NCBI GenBank assembly: GCA_036365145.1 | Contig: JAEOAD010000040.1 | Span: forward strand, 14,917,501-14,981,500 | Source: Orientallactaga sibirica | Lineage: Eukaryota > Chordata > Mammalia > Rodentia > Dipodidae | Length of the DNA: 64,000 bases | Direction: 5' to 3' | Shown here: positions 10,050 to 19,463 of the stretch, piece after piece | Layout: every line of letters begins with the position of its first letter | Numbering within the stretch: the stretch's first letter is position 1 | Notes under the pieces: generated by a model | What the model saw: the letters and a program-made list of their open reading frames with translations, nothing else | Told to the model about the DNA's origin: nothing | The model's database searches: none | Translations under genes and position numbers: made by a program

Positions 10050-10206
10050 TTATTTTTTTTGATTTTTCGAGGTAGGGTCTAACTCTAGTTCAGACTGACC
10101 TGGAATTCACTATGTAATCTCAGGATGGCCTCAAACTCACAGTGATCCTCCTTCCTCTGCCTCCCGAGTGCTGGGATTAAAGGTGTGCACACCACCGTGC
10201 CCAGCT
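10050..10206 (-). mobile_element. B1 SINE
   Basis: 'gatttttcgaggtagggtctaactctagttcagactgacctgg' to 'gcacaccaccgtgcccagc'. Confidence 0.95.
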
Positions 10207-10207
10207 C

Positions 10208-10392
10208 TGAGCTACATTTTTTTGTATGTTTGTTTTTGTTTTTCAAGGTAGTGTCTCACTAGCCCAGACTGACCTGGAATTCACTCTGTAGTCTCAGGGT
10301 GGCCTTGAACTCACGGCAATCCTCCTACCTCTGCCTCCTGAGTGCTGGGATTAAAGGCGTGCACCACCACGCCCAGCCTGAGCTACATTTTT
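10208..10392 (-). mobile_element. B1 SINE with 14-bp TSD
   Basis: Body ~10222-10378 with perfect flanks 'tgagctacattttt' (10208-10221, 10379-10392). It inserted next to the preceding B1. Confidence 0.96.
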
Positions 10393-10784
10393 ATGTTTAC
10401 CAACATATTGGATCAATCTTAGTATATCTGACATGCATTCAATTGATGAACCCTGTTAATAACAGGAAAAAAAAAGACATTCAAAAGCTTCAAAACCATA
10501 GCAAAGCAAGCTCAGTGTTCCTGTGACAAACCACTCACACATACTTATCTATAAGTAATTATCTGCAGTGTAAGGATAATTCCATTAAACAATTCTCTAG
10601 CTCAATCCAATAAAATAACATTTTTCCTCCCTATTGTCTTGCTTTTCTTATAATGGCATGTTAAAATGTGTTTGAATTGCTTTCTTTTCTCTCTATGAAA
10701 ATGATGTTACAAAGTTATTGTCACAGAAAGAAATGATCATACAAAAAGTATGCAGCCCCCCCCCCACAAAAAAAACAGAAAAAA
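10393..10784. other. AT-rich unique sequence
   Basis: No element recognised. A run of eleven C lies near 10757. Confidence 0.4.
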
Positions 10785-10846
10785 GAATAGCAGAGGCAGG
10801 CTTTGTGAGAAGCTGCCGTTAGCTGCTGAGCCATTTCTCCAGCCCT
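10785..10846 (-). mobile_element. DIP-like terminal fragment
   Basis: Only the promoter end survives: 'ttagctgctgagccatttctccagccc'. Confidence 0.7.
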
Positions 10847-10872
10847 GGACTCATTCTTATTTTAAAAAAAGT

Positions 10873-11030
10873 TGTAGCCAGGCATGGTGGCGAACGCCTT
10901 TAATCCTAGCACTTGGGGGGAGGCAGAGGTAAGAGGATTGCTGCAAGTTTAAGGCCACCCTGAGACTGAATTCCAGGTCAGCCTGAGCTGGAGTGAGTGA
11001 GACCCTACCTTAACCCCCCCCTCAAAAAAA
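10873..11030 (+). mobile_element. B1 SINE
   Basis: 'gtagccaggcatggtggcgaacgcc' to 'gagaccctaccttaaccccccc'. The 'acatagtgaattcc' block is shortened. Confidence 0.92.
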
Positions 11031-11090
11031 AGTTGTTTTTGAGATATAGGGTCTCTATATGTAGATAGGTGACTTTGAACTCTCTCTCTC

Positions 11091-11233
11091 TTTTTTTTTT
11101 TTGGTTTTTCAAAGTAGGGTCTCACTCTAGCCCAGGCTGACCTGGAATTCACTATGTAATCTCAGGGTGGCCTAGAACTCATGGCGATCCTCCAAGTACT
11201 GGGATTAAAGGTGTGCACCACCACACCTGGCTT
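11091..11233 (-). mobile_element. B1 SINE with internal deletion
   Basis: 'ggtttttcaaagtagggtctcactctagcccagg' to 'ccaccacacctggc'. The stretch 'tacctctgcctcccgag' is deleted. Confidence 0.92.
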
Positions 11234-11309
11234 TGAACTCTTCTTGATTTTCCTGTCTCAGCCTTCCGAGTGCTGTAATCACTATCATTACTATTGCGTT
11301 TTATTTGCC

Positions 11310-11390
11310 GGGTGGGGGGACAGACTGGGGATTGAACCAAGGACCTTTGACATGCTGGGCAAGGACCACTAAGGTATACCTCCAACCCTT
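11310..11390 (-). mobile_element. ID-like fragment
   Basis: 'gactggggattgaaccaaggacctttgacatgctgggcaaggaccactaaggtatacctccaaccc' retains the ID pattern of B-box complement, 'gcaag...ccact' and 'tcc' end. Confidence 0.6.
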
Positions 11391-11405
11391 ATAACAATAC
11401 TGTAA

Positions 11406-11613
11406 TTTTTTCTTTTTATTTATTTATTTGCAGGGAGAGAAAGGGAGAGGGAGAGGAAAAGAGTGAGAGAGAAGTGAGTGTGCCAGGGCCTCTTGCCACT
11501 GCAAAGAACCCAGATGCATGTACCACTTTGTGCATCTGGCTTTATGTGGGACTAGGGAATTGAACCCCTTTGCAACCAAGTGCCTATAACCACTGAGCCA
11601 TTTCTCCAGCCCA
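11406..11613 (-). mobile_element. DIP-like SINE
   Basis: (TTTA)n, GGGAGA tract, 'ccagggcctcttgccactgcaaagaaccc', ending 'gagccatttctccagccc'. Short deletions. Confidence 0.92.
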
Positions 11614-12110
11614 GCAGTGACTAAATTTTACAAGTAGTCATGATACTTTCTGCATGTGACATTATCTCCAACAGCACAGAGCACTGTGTACAAGGAGAGC
11701 AGCCGACTCAATATTCCCAGGCCAACTATTCAGCGATTGGGAGTAAGTGTAGCTTTGGGGCAAGCTGCCTGGGTCGTCTTCCACCTCTGGCCCTGTGACA
11801 CTGGGAAACTTACTAAGTGCTTCCTATGTAAACAAGGTCTTAATTATCCTGTATTAACCCCTTGGGGTGGGGTGGGAGGTTGAGGACTTAAAGCAGCATA
11901 CAGCATGCTGTCCTCCTTATGCTGTCAGCTTGTTTGGAAAATGCGCATGTGACAATTTCATGGCCTGGAGTCCCCTTCCTCCCAGACTTAAAGATGGGAA
12001 ACTAATGGCAAATATCTTTACCTACACATCCTGCCTTAGAAATGCGTGGGTGTGAGCGCCACCTAGCTGCGCTCTCGGTGGATCTGTGAGTACTGTGATG
12101 AGCCAAAAAT
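11614..12110. other. unique sequence
   Basis: No element recognised. Two short overlapping frames (11656-11883, 11867-12055) have no recognisable product. Confidence 0.4.
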
Positions 12111-12327
12111 TTGTAACCAGGGCTGGAGGGATGGCTTAGCAGTTAAACTGCATGCCTGAGAAACCTAAGGACCCCGGTTCGATTCTCTAGGTCCCACGTA
12201 AGCCAGATGCACATGGTGGTGCATGCGTCTGGAGTTTGTTCAGTGGCTAGAGGCCCATTCTCACTCTCTCCTCCCTCTCTCTGTCTCAAATAAATAAATA
12301 AATGAAATTTAAAAAAATTGTAACCAG
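12107..12327 (+). mobile_element. DIP-like SINE with TSD
   Basis: Body from 12121 'ggctggagggatggcttagcagttaaac' with the short B box 'ggttcgattctc'. (AAAT)n tail. Flanking 'atttgtaaccag' (12109-12120) and 'aaattgtaaccag' (to 12327) form the TSD. Confidence 0.95.
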
Positions 12328-12518
12328 TCAAGGAGGACCATCTGAGGTTTAGACAAAACACACAGGGCAAAAGCCAAGGCTATGATCTGTTAAGGACCCT
12401 TCAGCTGACCCTGAAAGGGTGATATTCAAGGAAGGAGAATGGAGACCCTGCCTCCAAAATGACATAGCTAGTACCCAGGAGGACAGCCAGAGTGACAGCA
12501 TTAAGGATCAATACAAGA
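12328..12518. other. unique sequence
   Basis: Nothing recognised. Confidence 0.35.
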
Positions 12519-12657
12519 ACAGGGTGTGGTGGTTGCAACGCCTTTAATCCCAGTATTTTAATCTCAGGAGGCAGAGGTAGGAGTTTGAGGCCAGCCTAAG
12601 ACTATGGGCTAGATCTTGACCCTACCTACAAAAACCAAAAACTAAAAGAAAAAAAAA
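12519..12657 (+). mobile_element. diverged B1
   Basis: 'gggtgtggtggttgcaacgcctttaatcccag', inserted bases 'tattttaatctc', then 'aggaggcagaggtaggag' and 'gaccctacctacaaaaacc'. Confidence 0.85.
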
Positions 12658-12851
12658 GAGAGATGCAAGAGACATGCCTCAGGAAACAGTGGAAAGCCCT
12701 ATAGTGGTCCAGCCCTCTCTCCATCATGCACAATCTGTTGTTCACTGAAAAAGGATCATTTCCAGAAGAGTATGAATCCACAACAAATACATAAAAATAC
12801 ATGAGACTAAAAGCATATAGAAAGAAATAGTAAAACATGGACTGTAGCCAT

Positions 12852-13044
12852 TGAAAAGAAGGTAGTTGCCAGGCGCGGTGGCATACACCTTTAAGCTTAT
12901 CTATCACTTGGGAGGCTGAGGTAGGAGGACTGCTGTGAGTTCCAGGCCAGCCTGAGACTGATTCCAGGTCAGCTTGGGCCAGAGCAAGACCATACCTTGA
13001 AAAACCAAACCAAACCAAAACAAAACAAAAGAATGTAGTTATAA
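12852..13044 (+). mobile_element. B1 SINE with TSD
   Basis: Body ~12867-13026, 'gccaggcgcggtggcatacacc' to (CCAAA)n/(CAAAA)n. Flanks 'aaaagaaggtagtt' and 'aaaagaatgtagtt' (one mismatch). Confidence 0.95.
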
Positions 13045-13145
13045 CGGAAACTTATCGGTCCTTGTACCATTATATAATTCTCCATTGCTCTGTAATTAGA
13101 AAAAACTACTGATTTGAGGAAAATAATTAGATATCCACTCTTTTT

Positions 13146-13404
13146 GGAAATGTTTATTTATTTACTTATTTGCATGCAGAGAGAGAGAGAGAGAGAGATG
13201 GAAAGAAGAGAGAGAGAGAGATGGAAAGAAGAGAGACAGAGAGAAAGAGAGAGAGAGAATAGGCCAGGGCCTCTAGCCACTGCAAACGAACTCAGGATGT
13301 GTGGACCATTTTGTGCATTGGCTTTATGTGGGCACTGGGGAATTAAACTTGGGTCATTAGGGTTTACAGGCAAGTGCCTTAACAGCTGAGCCATCTCCCC
13401 AGCT
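13146..13404 (-). mobile_element. DIP-like SINE with expanded (GA)n
   Basis: 'tgtttatttatttacttatttgcatgc' then a ~90-bp purine tract of GAGA/GGAAAGAAG units. The body ends 'gagccatctccccagct'. Confidence 0.93.
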
Positions 13405-13423
13405 TTAGCTACCCATTCTTTTT

Positions 13424-13635
13424 TGAATATTTTATTTATTTATGAGAGTGAGGGGGGGAGAGAGAGAGAGAGAGAGGGAGAGAATGGGTGTGCCAGGGCC
13501 TCCAGCCACTGCAAATGAACTCCAGATGCATGTGCCCCCTTGTGCATCAGGCTAACGTGGGTCCTAGGGAATCAAACCTGGGTCCTTTGGCTTTGCAGGC
13601 AAATTCCTTAACTACTAACCCATCCCTCCAGCCCC
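13424..13635 (-). mobile_element. DIP-like SINE
   Basis: G-run plus (GA)n, 'ccagggcctccagccactgcaaatgaactcc', 'gtgcccccttgtgcatcagg', ending 'acccatccctccagccc'. Confidence 0.94.
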
Positions 13636-13671
13636 CTAATACTAAATTTTAATTACAGACATTGAAAACAG

Positions 13672-13770
13672 CTTGCCTCAGCTGTAATCTCAGCATTGGG
13701 GAGGTTGAGACAAGATTTTGAGTTTGAGATTGGCCCTGCCTACAGTACATAGTGAAACATTTTCTAAAAA
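13672..13770 (+). mobile_element. old B1-like fragment
   Basis: 'ttgcctcagctgtaatctcagcattggggaggttgagac' with 'cctacagtacatagtgaaac'. Heavily diverged. Confidence 0.6.
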
Positions 13771-13789
13771 TAAACTAAAAAACCCATAT

Positions 13790-13995
13790 AGAGGCTGAAG
13801 AGATCACCTCAGCGATTAAAGGCACTTGCTTACAAAGCCTGTTGGCCTGGATTTGATTCCCTAGTACCCACGTAAAGCCAAATGCACAAAGTGGTGCATG
13901 TGTCTGGAGTTTGAAGTGGCAGCAAGCTCTTGTGAATCCATTCTTTTTCTTCCTCACTCTCTTTCTCAAATAACTAAAAAATATTTAAAAAAACT
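13790..13995 (+). mobile_element. older-type DIP-like SINE
   Basis: 'gaggctgaagagatcacctcagcgattaaaggcacttgc' with 'agtacccacgtaaagccaaatgcacaaagtgg', the older subtype, and 'aagtggcagcaagctc' instead of 'gctggaggccc'. Confidence 0.9.
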
Positions 13996-14009
13996 CATAA
14001 AACAAAAGG

Positions 14010-14085
14010 AAGCTGGGAGTAGTGGCTGTGAATTCAAGGTCAGCCTGGGCTAGTGTGAGACCTTACCTTAAAAAAAAAAAAAACT
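14010..14085 (+). mobile_element. internally deleted B1
   Basis: 'aagctgggagtagtggc' joins directly to 'tgtgaattcaaggtcagcctgggctagtgtgagacc', so about 70 bp of the centre are missing. Confidence 0.8.
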
Positions 14086-14087
14086 CG

Positions 14088-14249
14088 TTGGGTGTGGTGG
14101 TGCACACCTTTAATCCCAGCACTCGGGAGGCAGAGGTAGGAGGATCACCGTGAGTTCGAGGTCACCCTGAGACTACATGGTGAATTCCAGATCAGCCTGA
14201 GCTACAGTTGAGACCCTACCTCAAAAAACCAAAATAACAACAACAAACT
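14088..14249 (+). mobile_element. B1 SINE
   Basis: Full length from 'gttgggtgtggtggtgcacacc' to 'ctacctcaaaaaacc', with a (AAC)n tail. Confidence 0.95.
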
Positions 14250-14339
14250 CTGGGGAAAACAAAAAGAAATCTTTCCCAGCATGATAAGAAACTGATAACC
14301 ACGGAAGTTAAGATAAGATAAGAGATATATAGAAAAAGT

Positions 14340-14455
14340 TAAGATGGGTGGGATGATACAAACCTGTAATCTCACCACTGGGGAAATGCTGGCAGGAGGA
14401 TGAGGAATTCAAGGTCAAGTTCAGCTATGCCATAAGGTTGAGGAGAGCCCTAGGC
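14340..14455 (+). mobile_element. old B1-like fragment
   Basis: 'aagatgggtgggatgatacaaacctgtaatctcaccactggggaaatgctggcagg'. Strongly diverged. Confidence 0.55.
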
Positions 14456-14579
14456 CACTAGAGATTTATACTTGTGTTCAAGACTGTGAAGGTGGAAACG
14501 TAGGCAAGTAAAGGTAATTGGAGGAAAACATCTACAACATGCATGACAAAGGATTTGAGACCCAGAACATTAAAAGTTC

Positions 14580-14743
14580 TGGGCTGGAAAGATGGTTCAG
14601 TGGTTAAGACATTTGCCTGCAAAGCCAAAGGACCCAGGTTTGGTTCCCCAGTACCCATGTAAAGCCAGATGCATGCATCTGAAGTTCCTTTGTAGTGGCC
14701 AGAGGCCCTGGTGTGCCATTCTTTCTCCTTCTCTCTCTCATAA
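14580..14743 (+). mobile_element. DIP-like SINE, deleted
   Basis: 'gggctggaaagatggttcagtggttaag', 'ccagtacccatgtaaagccagatgcatgcatctg' (the 'acaaagtggcgc' block is missing), ends in a CT-rich stretch that flows into the next B1. Confidence 0.9.
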
Positions 14744-14877
14744 AGGTTGGGTTTCACTCTAGCCCAGGCTGACCTGGAATTCACTACATAGTCTCAGGGT
14801 GGCCTCTAACTTACAGCGATCCTCCTATCTCTGCCTCCTGAGTGCTGGGATTAAAGGCGAGGGCCACCATGCCTGAT
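14744..14877 (-). mobile_element. B1 SINE
   Basis: 'ggttgggtttcactctagcccaggctgacc' to 'gagggccaccatgcctgat', then (TA)n. Confidence 0.93.
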
Positions 14878-14888
14878 ATATATATATA

Positions 14889-15027
14889 TGAGGTAAAGTC
14901 TCACTCTAGCCCAGGCTGACCTGGAATTCATTCTGCATTCTCAGGGTAGCCTCAAACTCATGGCGATCCTTCTACCTCTGCCTCCTGAGTGCTGGGATTA
15001 AAGGCATGTGCCACCACACCCAGCTCA
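14889..15027 (-). mobile_element. B1 SINE
   Basis: 'gaggtaaagtctcactctagcccagg' to 'gccaccacacccagct'. Confidence 0.94.
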
Positions 15028-15297
15028 GAATATTTTCTTTTAAAAAGTTACTACATGTCAACAAGAAACTGATCTTCCAAAAGGAAAAGTATATCATAGA
15101 CAATTTACTAAAAATAGAAATTCAGGTATCAATTGAGCAAATGAGAAATAGGGACCTTAAGAGTCGTTTTAAAATCAAAATTTAAGAAACACATTACCAG
15201 TTTTTAGCTATTAGATTTGCAAAGTATGGAACAAACAATATTTCTTGATGAAAATGTAGATAAATACATATTTCACACTTTGCTAGTGGAAATATAA
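15028..15297. other. AT-rich unique sequence
   Basis: Nothing recognised. Confidence 0.35.
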
Positions 15298-15385
15298 ATG
15301 GCCAGGCTTACCTGGAAATCACTCTATAGTCCCATTCTGTTCTGGAACTCATGGATCCTCCTACCTCAGCCTCCCAATGCTGGGA

Positions 15386-15470
15386 TTAGTTGGGTTTGCA
15401 GATGTGGAGCCCACAGAGAGAGAACGGGTGGCCAATGCTACTTTTGCAATCAGGGAAACCCCTTTTTAAA
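15386..15470 (+). repeat. 84-bp direct repeat, copy 1
   Basis: 'ttagttgggtttgcagatg' through 'cagggaaacccctttttaaa'. It matches 16276-16359 with one substitution (agaacggg/agaatggg) and a T-run length change. Confidence 0.97.
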
Positions 15471-15688
15471 AAGATTTTATTTTTATTTATTTATTTATTT
15501 TACTAGAGACAGAAAGAGGGAGAGATAGAGTGAGAATGGGCATGCTAGGGCTTCTAGCCACTGCAAATGAACTCCAGATGCATGCACCACCATGTGCATC
15601 TGGCTTACGTGGGACCTGGAGAATTGAACCAGGGTCCTTAGGCTTTGCAGGCATACACCTTAACTGCTAAGCCATCTTTCCAGCTCCT
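15467..15688 (-). mobile_element. DIP-like SINE
   Basis: 'ttttaaaaagattttatttttatttatt' to 'taagccatctttccagctcc'. 'gggacctggagaattgaacc' is the B-box complement. Confidence 0.93.
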
Positions 15689-15766
15689 ACATCTGCTTTT
15701 CAAGAGCTGGGATTAAAGGTGTGTACCACCATGCCTGGCCATATGCAATTGTTGTTTCTAAATTTT

Positions 15767-15899
15767 ATTTTGTTTTGAGACAGGTTTTCACCATGTTGCT
15801 GGGCCTGGCCTGGAACTCATTTTATAAAGGCGCTCAAGATAATCTTCCTGCTCCGGTCCACAGGTATTGTGATTTTAGTCATGACCCACCATACCTAGC
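15767..15899 (-). mobile_element. old B1-like fragment
   Basis: 'ttgttttgagacaggttttcaccatgttgctgggcctggcctggaactc' to 'ccaccatacctagct'. Confidence 0.65.
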
Positions 15900-15902
15900 T
15901 TT

Positions 15903-16110
15903 TCCTTATTTATTTATTTATTTAAATTTTAGTTATTTGAGAGAGTCAGAGAGAGAGAGAATGGGCATGCCAGGGCTTCCAGTCACTGCAAACGAACTTC
16001 AGACTCATGCGCCACCTTGTGCATGTGGCTTACGTGGGACCTGGAGAGTCAAACTGGGATCCTTTGGCTTTGCAGGCAAATGCCTTAACTGCTAAGCCAT
16101 CCCTCCAGCC
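15903..16110 (-). mobile_element. DIP-like SINE
   Basis: (TTTA)n, GAGAGTCAGAGAG, 'cagggcttccagtcactgcaaacgaacttcag', ending 'aagccatccctccagccc'. Confidence 0.94.
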
Positions 16111-16111
16111 C

Positions 16112-16252
16112 TTTTTTGAGGTAGGGTCTTACTCTAGCCCAGGCTGACCTGGAACTCACTATGTAGTCTCAGGTTGGCCTCAACTCACAGCAATCTTCCT
16201 ACCTCAGCCTCCTGAGTGCTGTGATTAAAGGCGTGCGCCATCACACCTGGCT
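16112..16252 (-). mobile_element. B1 SINE
   Basis: 'ttttttgaggtagggtcttactctagcccagg' to 'gcgccatcacacctggct'. Confidence 0.95.
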
Positions 16253-16275
16253 TCCTGAATATTCTTGATCTGTGG

Positions 16276-16359
16276 TTAGTTGGGTTTGCAGATGTGGAGC
16301 CCACAGAGAGAGAATGGGTGGCCAATGCTACTTTTGCAATCAGGGAAACCCCTTTTAAA
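16276..16359 (+). repeat. 84-bp direct repeat, copy 2
   Basis: Second copy of the segment at 15386, offset 890 bp. It is followed by unique 'gaaaaggatgtttgtcc', so this is likely the original location. Confidence 0.97.
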
Positions 16360-16714
16360 GAAAAGGATGTTTGTCCTTTCTGGGCTCTGCAAATCTCTCT
16401 TAAAGGTCCCTTCTCTCAAGAGCATGTTCCCCTCATTATATCCATTGCTTTGAAACATCCTGCCCGGAGTTTTATTTTCCTAGTTGGCTTGCACTCGGCC
16501 ACTTGGATTTGAGTCCAGCCTCATGGGTTTAAGCAGCTGTGTGACCCGAAGATCAAGGACTTCTAGCAGGCTCAGACACAAAAGTTCCACAGTGATTCCT
16601 TTATCCTGACCACCAGCGGTCAAGTGGCCCATCTCACTCTCCTGCATGCGTTCCCTACCCAGGTTGGCAGTGTATAATAAGCGGTCCCTTTTGTCCATGC
16701 CCTAGCTAGCATTT
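16360..16714. other. unique sequence
   Basis: No element. The bases around 16505-16550 ('gagtccagcctcatgggtttaagcagctgtgtgacc') faintly resemble MIR. Confidence 0.35.
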
Positions 16715-16907
16715 CTTGTTTTCTTTCTCTCTCTCCTCTCTTTCTTTCTTTTTCTTTTTGGTTTTTTTAAGGTAGGATCTCACACCAGCCCTAGCTGTCC
16801 TGGAATTCACTTGGTAGTTCCAGGCTGCCCTTGAACTTACAGTGATCCTCCTACCTCTGCCTACCAAGTGCTGGTTAATCCCATGCGTGCACCACCATCC
16901 ATGCCCT
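16715..16907 (-). mobile_element. diverged B1 with pyrimidine tail
   Basis: (CT)n/(TTTC)n, 'ggtttttttaaggtaggatctcacaccagccctagctgtcc' to 'gcaccaccatccatgcc'. Confidence 0.88.
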
Positions 16908-16929
16908 CTCTTTCTCTCTCTCTTTATAA

Positions 16930-17083
16930 TATAGTTTGGTTGTTGTTTTTGAGGTAGGATTTTGCTCTAGCCCAGGCTAACCTAGAACTCACTTTGTAGT
17001 CCCAGGCTGGCCTTGAACTCACAGCAATCCTACCTCTGCTTCCCAAGTGCTGGGATTAAAGGTACATGCCACCATACCCAGTT
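16930..17083 (-). mobile_element. B1 SINE
   Basis: 'gttgtttttgaggtaggattttgctctagcccagg' to 'gccaccatacccagtt'. Confidence 0.94.
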
Positions 17084-17084
17084 T

Positions 17085-17291
17085 ACATACATTTTTATTT
17101 ATTTGCAAGCAGAAAGAGAGAGGAGAGAGAGAATGAGTATGGGTGCACCAGGACCTCTTGTCACTGCAAATGAACTCCAGATGCATGTACCACTTTGTGC
17201 ATCTGGCTCTACGTGGATACTGGGGAATTAACCCTGGATCAACAGGTTTTGCAAGCAAGTATCTTTAACCACTGACCCATCTCCTCAACCC
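17085..17291 (-). mobile_element. DIP-like SINE
   Basis: 'atttttatttatttgcaagcag' purine tract to 'ctgacccatctcctcaaccc' (diverged promoter end). Confidence 0.93.
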
Positions 17292-17298
17292 TGTTGTT

Positions 17299-17390
17299 TC
17301 TTTTCTTTCCCTCCCTCCCTCCCTTCCTTCCTTCCTTCCTTCCTTCCTTCCTTCCTTCCTTCCTTCCTTCCTTCCTCTTTCTTTCTTTTT
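17299..17390. repeat. (CCCT)n/(CCTT)n microsatellite
   Basis: About 16 CCTT units flanked by CCCT and CTTT units. Confidence 0.97.
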
Positions 17391-17552
17391 TCTTTTTTTT
17401 TTTTGTTTGTTTTTGGAGGTAGGGTCTCAATCTAGCTCTCAGGCTGACCTGGAATTCACTGTGTAATCTCTGGGTGGCCTTGAATTTATGGCAATCCTCC
17501 TACCTCTGCTTCCCAAGTGCTGGGATTAAAAGTGTGTGCCACCACGCCCAGC
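17391..17552 (-). mobile_element. B1 SINE
   Basis: 'gtttttggaggtagggtctcaatctagctctcagg' to 'gccaccacgcccagct'. Confidence 0.94.
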
Positions 17553-17603
17553 TTGTTTATTTTCTTAATGACTGACATCCTTATTTTTTTTTTAAATATT
17601 TTA

Positions 17604-17803
17604 TTGGGCTGGAGAGATGGCTTAGTGGTTAAGGCATTTACCTGCAAAGCCAAAGGATGCCAGTTCAACTCTCTAGGACCCACATAAGCCAGATGCACAA
17701 GGGAGCACATGCTTCTGGAGTTCGTTTGCAATGGCTGGAGGACCAGGCATACCCATTCAATCTTTCTCTCTCTCAAATAAATAAATAAATAAATAAAATA
17801 TAT
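17604..17803 (+). mobile_element. DIP-like SINE
   Basis: 'gggctggagagatggcttagtggttaaggcatttacc', 'gttcaactctctaggacccacataagcc', ending (AAAT)n. Confidence 0.94.
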
Positions 17804-17807
17804 TTTA

Positions 17808-18027
17808 AAAGATATTTTATTTATTATTTGCAGAGTCAGAAAGATAGATAGATACACTCACACACAGAGAATATGAGTGCACCAAGGTCTCTTGCCACTC
17901 CAAACAAACTTCATATGCATGTAACACTTTGTGCATCTAACTTTACATGGGTACTGGGGAATCAAACCTAGGCTGTCAGGCTTTGTAAGCCAGCACCTTT
18001 AGCCACTGAGCCATCTCTCTCAAGCCC
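17808..18027 (-). mobile_element. DIP-like SINE containing a duplication breakpoint
   Basis: 'gatattttatttattatttgcagagtcagaaagatagatagatac' to 'gagccatctctctcaagccc'. The 5.2-kb duplication starts inside it, at 17839. Confidence 0.93.
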
Positions 18028-18727
18028 TTAGTGATCGACATCCTGACTGAGGTAAGGGGGAGTCTCAGTGTAGATTTGATTATATTTCTCTGCTGGCTAG
18101 CTTGACTGAACATGTTTTCCTGTTTATTGGCCATGTGTATTTCATCTTCTGAGAACTGCCTGTTCATTTGTTTCATTAGGCCAAGCTTTTAACCCACATG
18201 TCCCAGCTGTGCATTAGAAGGAAGATGCCGAGGCCTTCTCTGGCTCCATCTCGTTCCCAGGAGGCAGAATCACAAGGGTTTCCGGAGCATGATTCTGTGG
18301 TCAGCTTCCTGGTCACTTTCAGGTATGGAGTGGACATGGGGGACTTGCCATTACCCACCCTGGAGCTTCTGGACTGATGATTTGGATCTGGATGCAGAAC
18401 TGCACCTGGGGTCATTTTAAAAATGTCCTCGTGGTAGGGCTTTGACTGTGTTTCTGTTTCCTACTGGGGTGGCCATGGGGGGAGAGCTCCCGGTGGATTT
18501 TCTAAGCAGCTGAGCCCCTGGAAGACGTGTGGGTGTGCTGGCCATGTCTTTGAAGTCTTGGCTTTCGTTGGGAGGTGTGACCTCTGAGAGCCTACAGTGG
18601 CTTCTCCGTAGGGTTTGAACAATAGTGGCACTTTGAGAAAAGGTCACTCAGAAACATGTGACTTTGCTTGAGAATGCAAAGGCTCAAATAGCCATGGGTC
18701 TCAGGCATACAAGCCAAGGGATTTGTT
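18028..18727. other. unique sequence in duplication copy 1
   Basis: No SINE. Between the copies, single-base indels occur in runs of G or T (for example a GGGGG/GGGG change at ~18340 versus 23540), which breaks any shared reading frame and argues against coding. Confidence 0.5.
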
Positions 18728-18770
18728 TTCAGTTCCCCAGCCTTAGCTCTATTGACACTTAGGGCCTGCT

Positions 18771-18807
<37 letters not shown>

Positions 18808-19130
18808 GAGTCAGTCAAAGAGAGAGAGAGAATGGGCGGGCCAGTGGCCTCTCAGCCACTGTGAATGAATTCCAGACACGTGCGCCCCCTTGTGGGCAAG
18901 TGTGGCATTGCACCCTTGCATCACTTTGCATCTGGCTAAACGTGGGACCTGGAACATCAAATGGGTGTTCTTAGGCTTGGCAGGTCGGTGCCTTAACCCC
19001 TAAGCCATCTCTCCAGCTGGGGCCTGCTGACTTCTTGTGGTGGGTATGCACATTGTAGGGTGCTCGGCAGATTCTCTGGCCTCTTCCTACCAATGTCCAT
19101 ACTGCAGCCATTTCTCCACTGTGACTCACC
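18728..19130 (-). mobile_element. MER5A-like DNA transposon fossil, interrupted
   Basis: 'ccagccttagctctattgacacttagggcctg' and, after the SINE, 'tgcacattgtagggtgctcggcagattctctggcctcttcctacc' match the MER5A (hAT-Charlie) pattern read backwards ('tattgac...gggcc...gcattgtagga...agcat...tggcctct'). Confidence 0.75.
18762..19032 (-). mobile_element. DIP-like SINE with ~35-bp internal insertion and TSD
   Basis: Body 18775-19019. The centre reads 'gcgcccccttgtgggcaagtgtggcattgcaccc' before the usual 'catctggctaaacgtggg', an insertion shared with 50338 and 55985. A perfect 13-bp TSD 'gggcctgctgact' lies at 18762-18774 and 19020-19032, inside the MER5A. Confidence 0.95.
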
Positions 19131-19184
19131 CGAGCCAATCTCTTATCACGGCTCAACTCCATGGGCAGAACCTGCAGGTGAGGA

Positions 19185-19258
19185 TGAATGGTGTCTCAAC
19201 CTGGTTTCTGTTATTGTGGCTGAGTACCTGAGGTTGGGTTATTCAGAAACTTAAAAAC
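19185..19258 (-). mobile_element. old MaLR-like fragment
   Basis: 'ctgttattgtggctgagtacctgaggttgggttattcagaaac' resembles the terminal part of MaLR LTRs reversed ('tacctgagactgggtaatttat'). Confidence 0.45.
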
Positions 19259-19458
19259 AATGATTTATTTATTTACTTATTTGAGAGAGAGAGAGAGAGA
19301 GAGAATGGGTGAACCAGGGCCTCCAGCTATTGCAAACGAACTCCATACGCATGTCCCACCTTGTGCATCTGGCTTACGTGGGTCCTGGGGAATCGAACCT
19401 GGGTCCTTTGGCTTTGCAGGTGAAGACCTCAACTGCTAAGCCATCTCTCCAGCCCTAA
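19259..19458 (-). mobile_element. DIP-like SINE
   Basis: 'gatttatttatttacttatttgagagag' to 'taagccatctctccagccc'. 'gcatctggcttacgtgggtcctggggaatcgaacctggg' is close to consensus. Confidence 0.95.
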
Positions 19459-19463
19459 GCTTT

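Larger units (their letters stand above)
15298..15740 (-). mobile_element. B1 split by a composite insertion
   Basis: The first part at 15298-15388 ends 'gctgggatta'. The rest resumes at 15706 with 'gctgggattaaaggtgtgtaccaccatgcctgg'. The intervening 15389-15705 holds the 84-bp repeat and a DIP-like SINE. The repeated 'gctgggatta' could be a 10-bp TSD. Confidence 0.75.
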
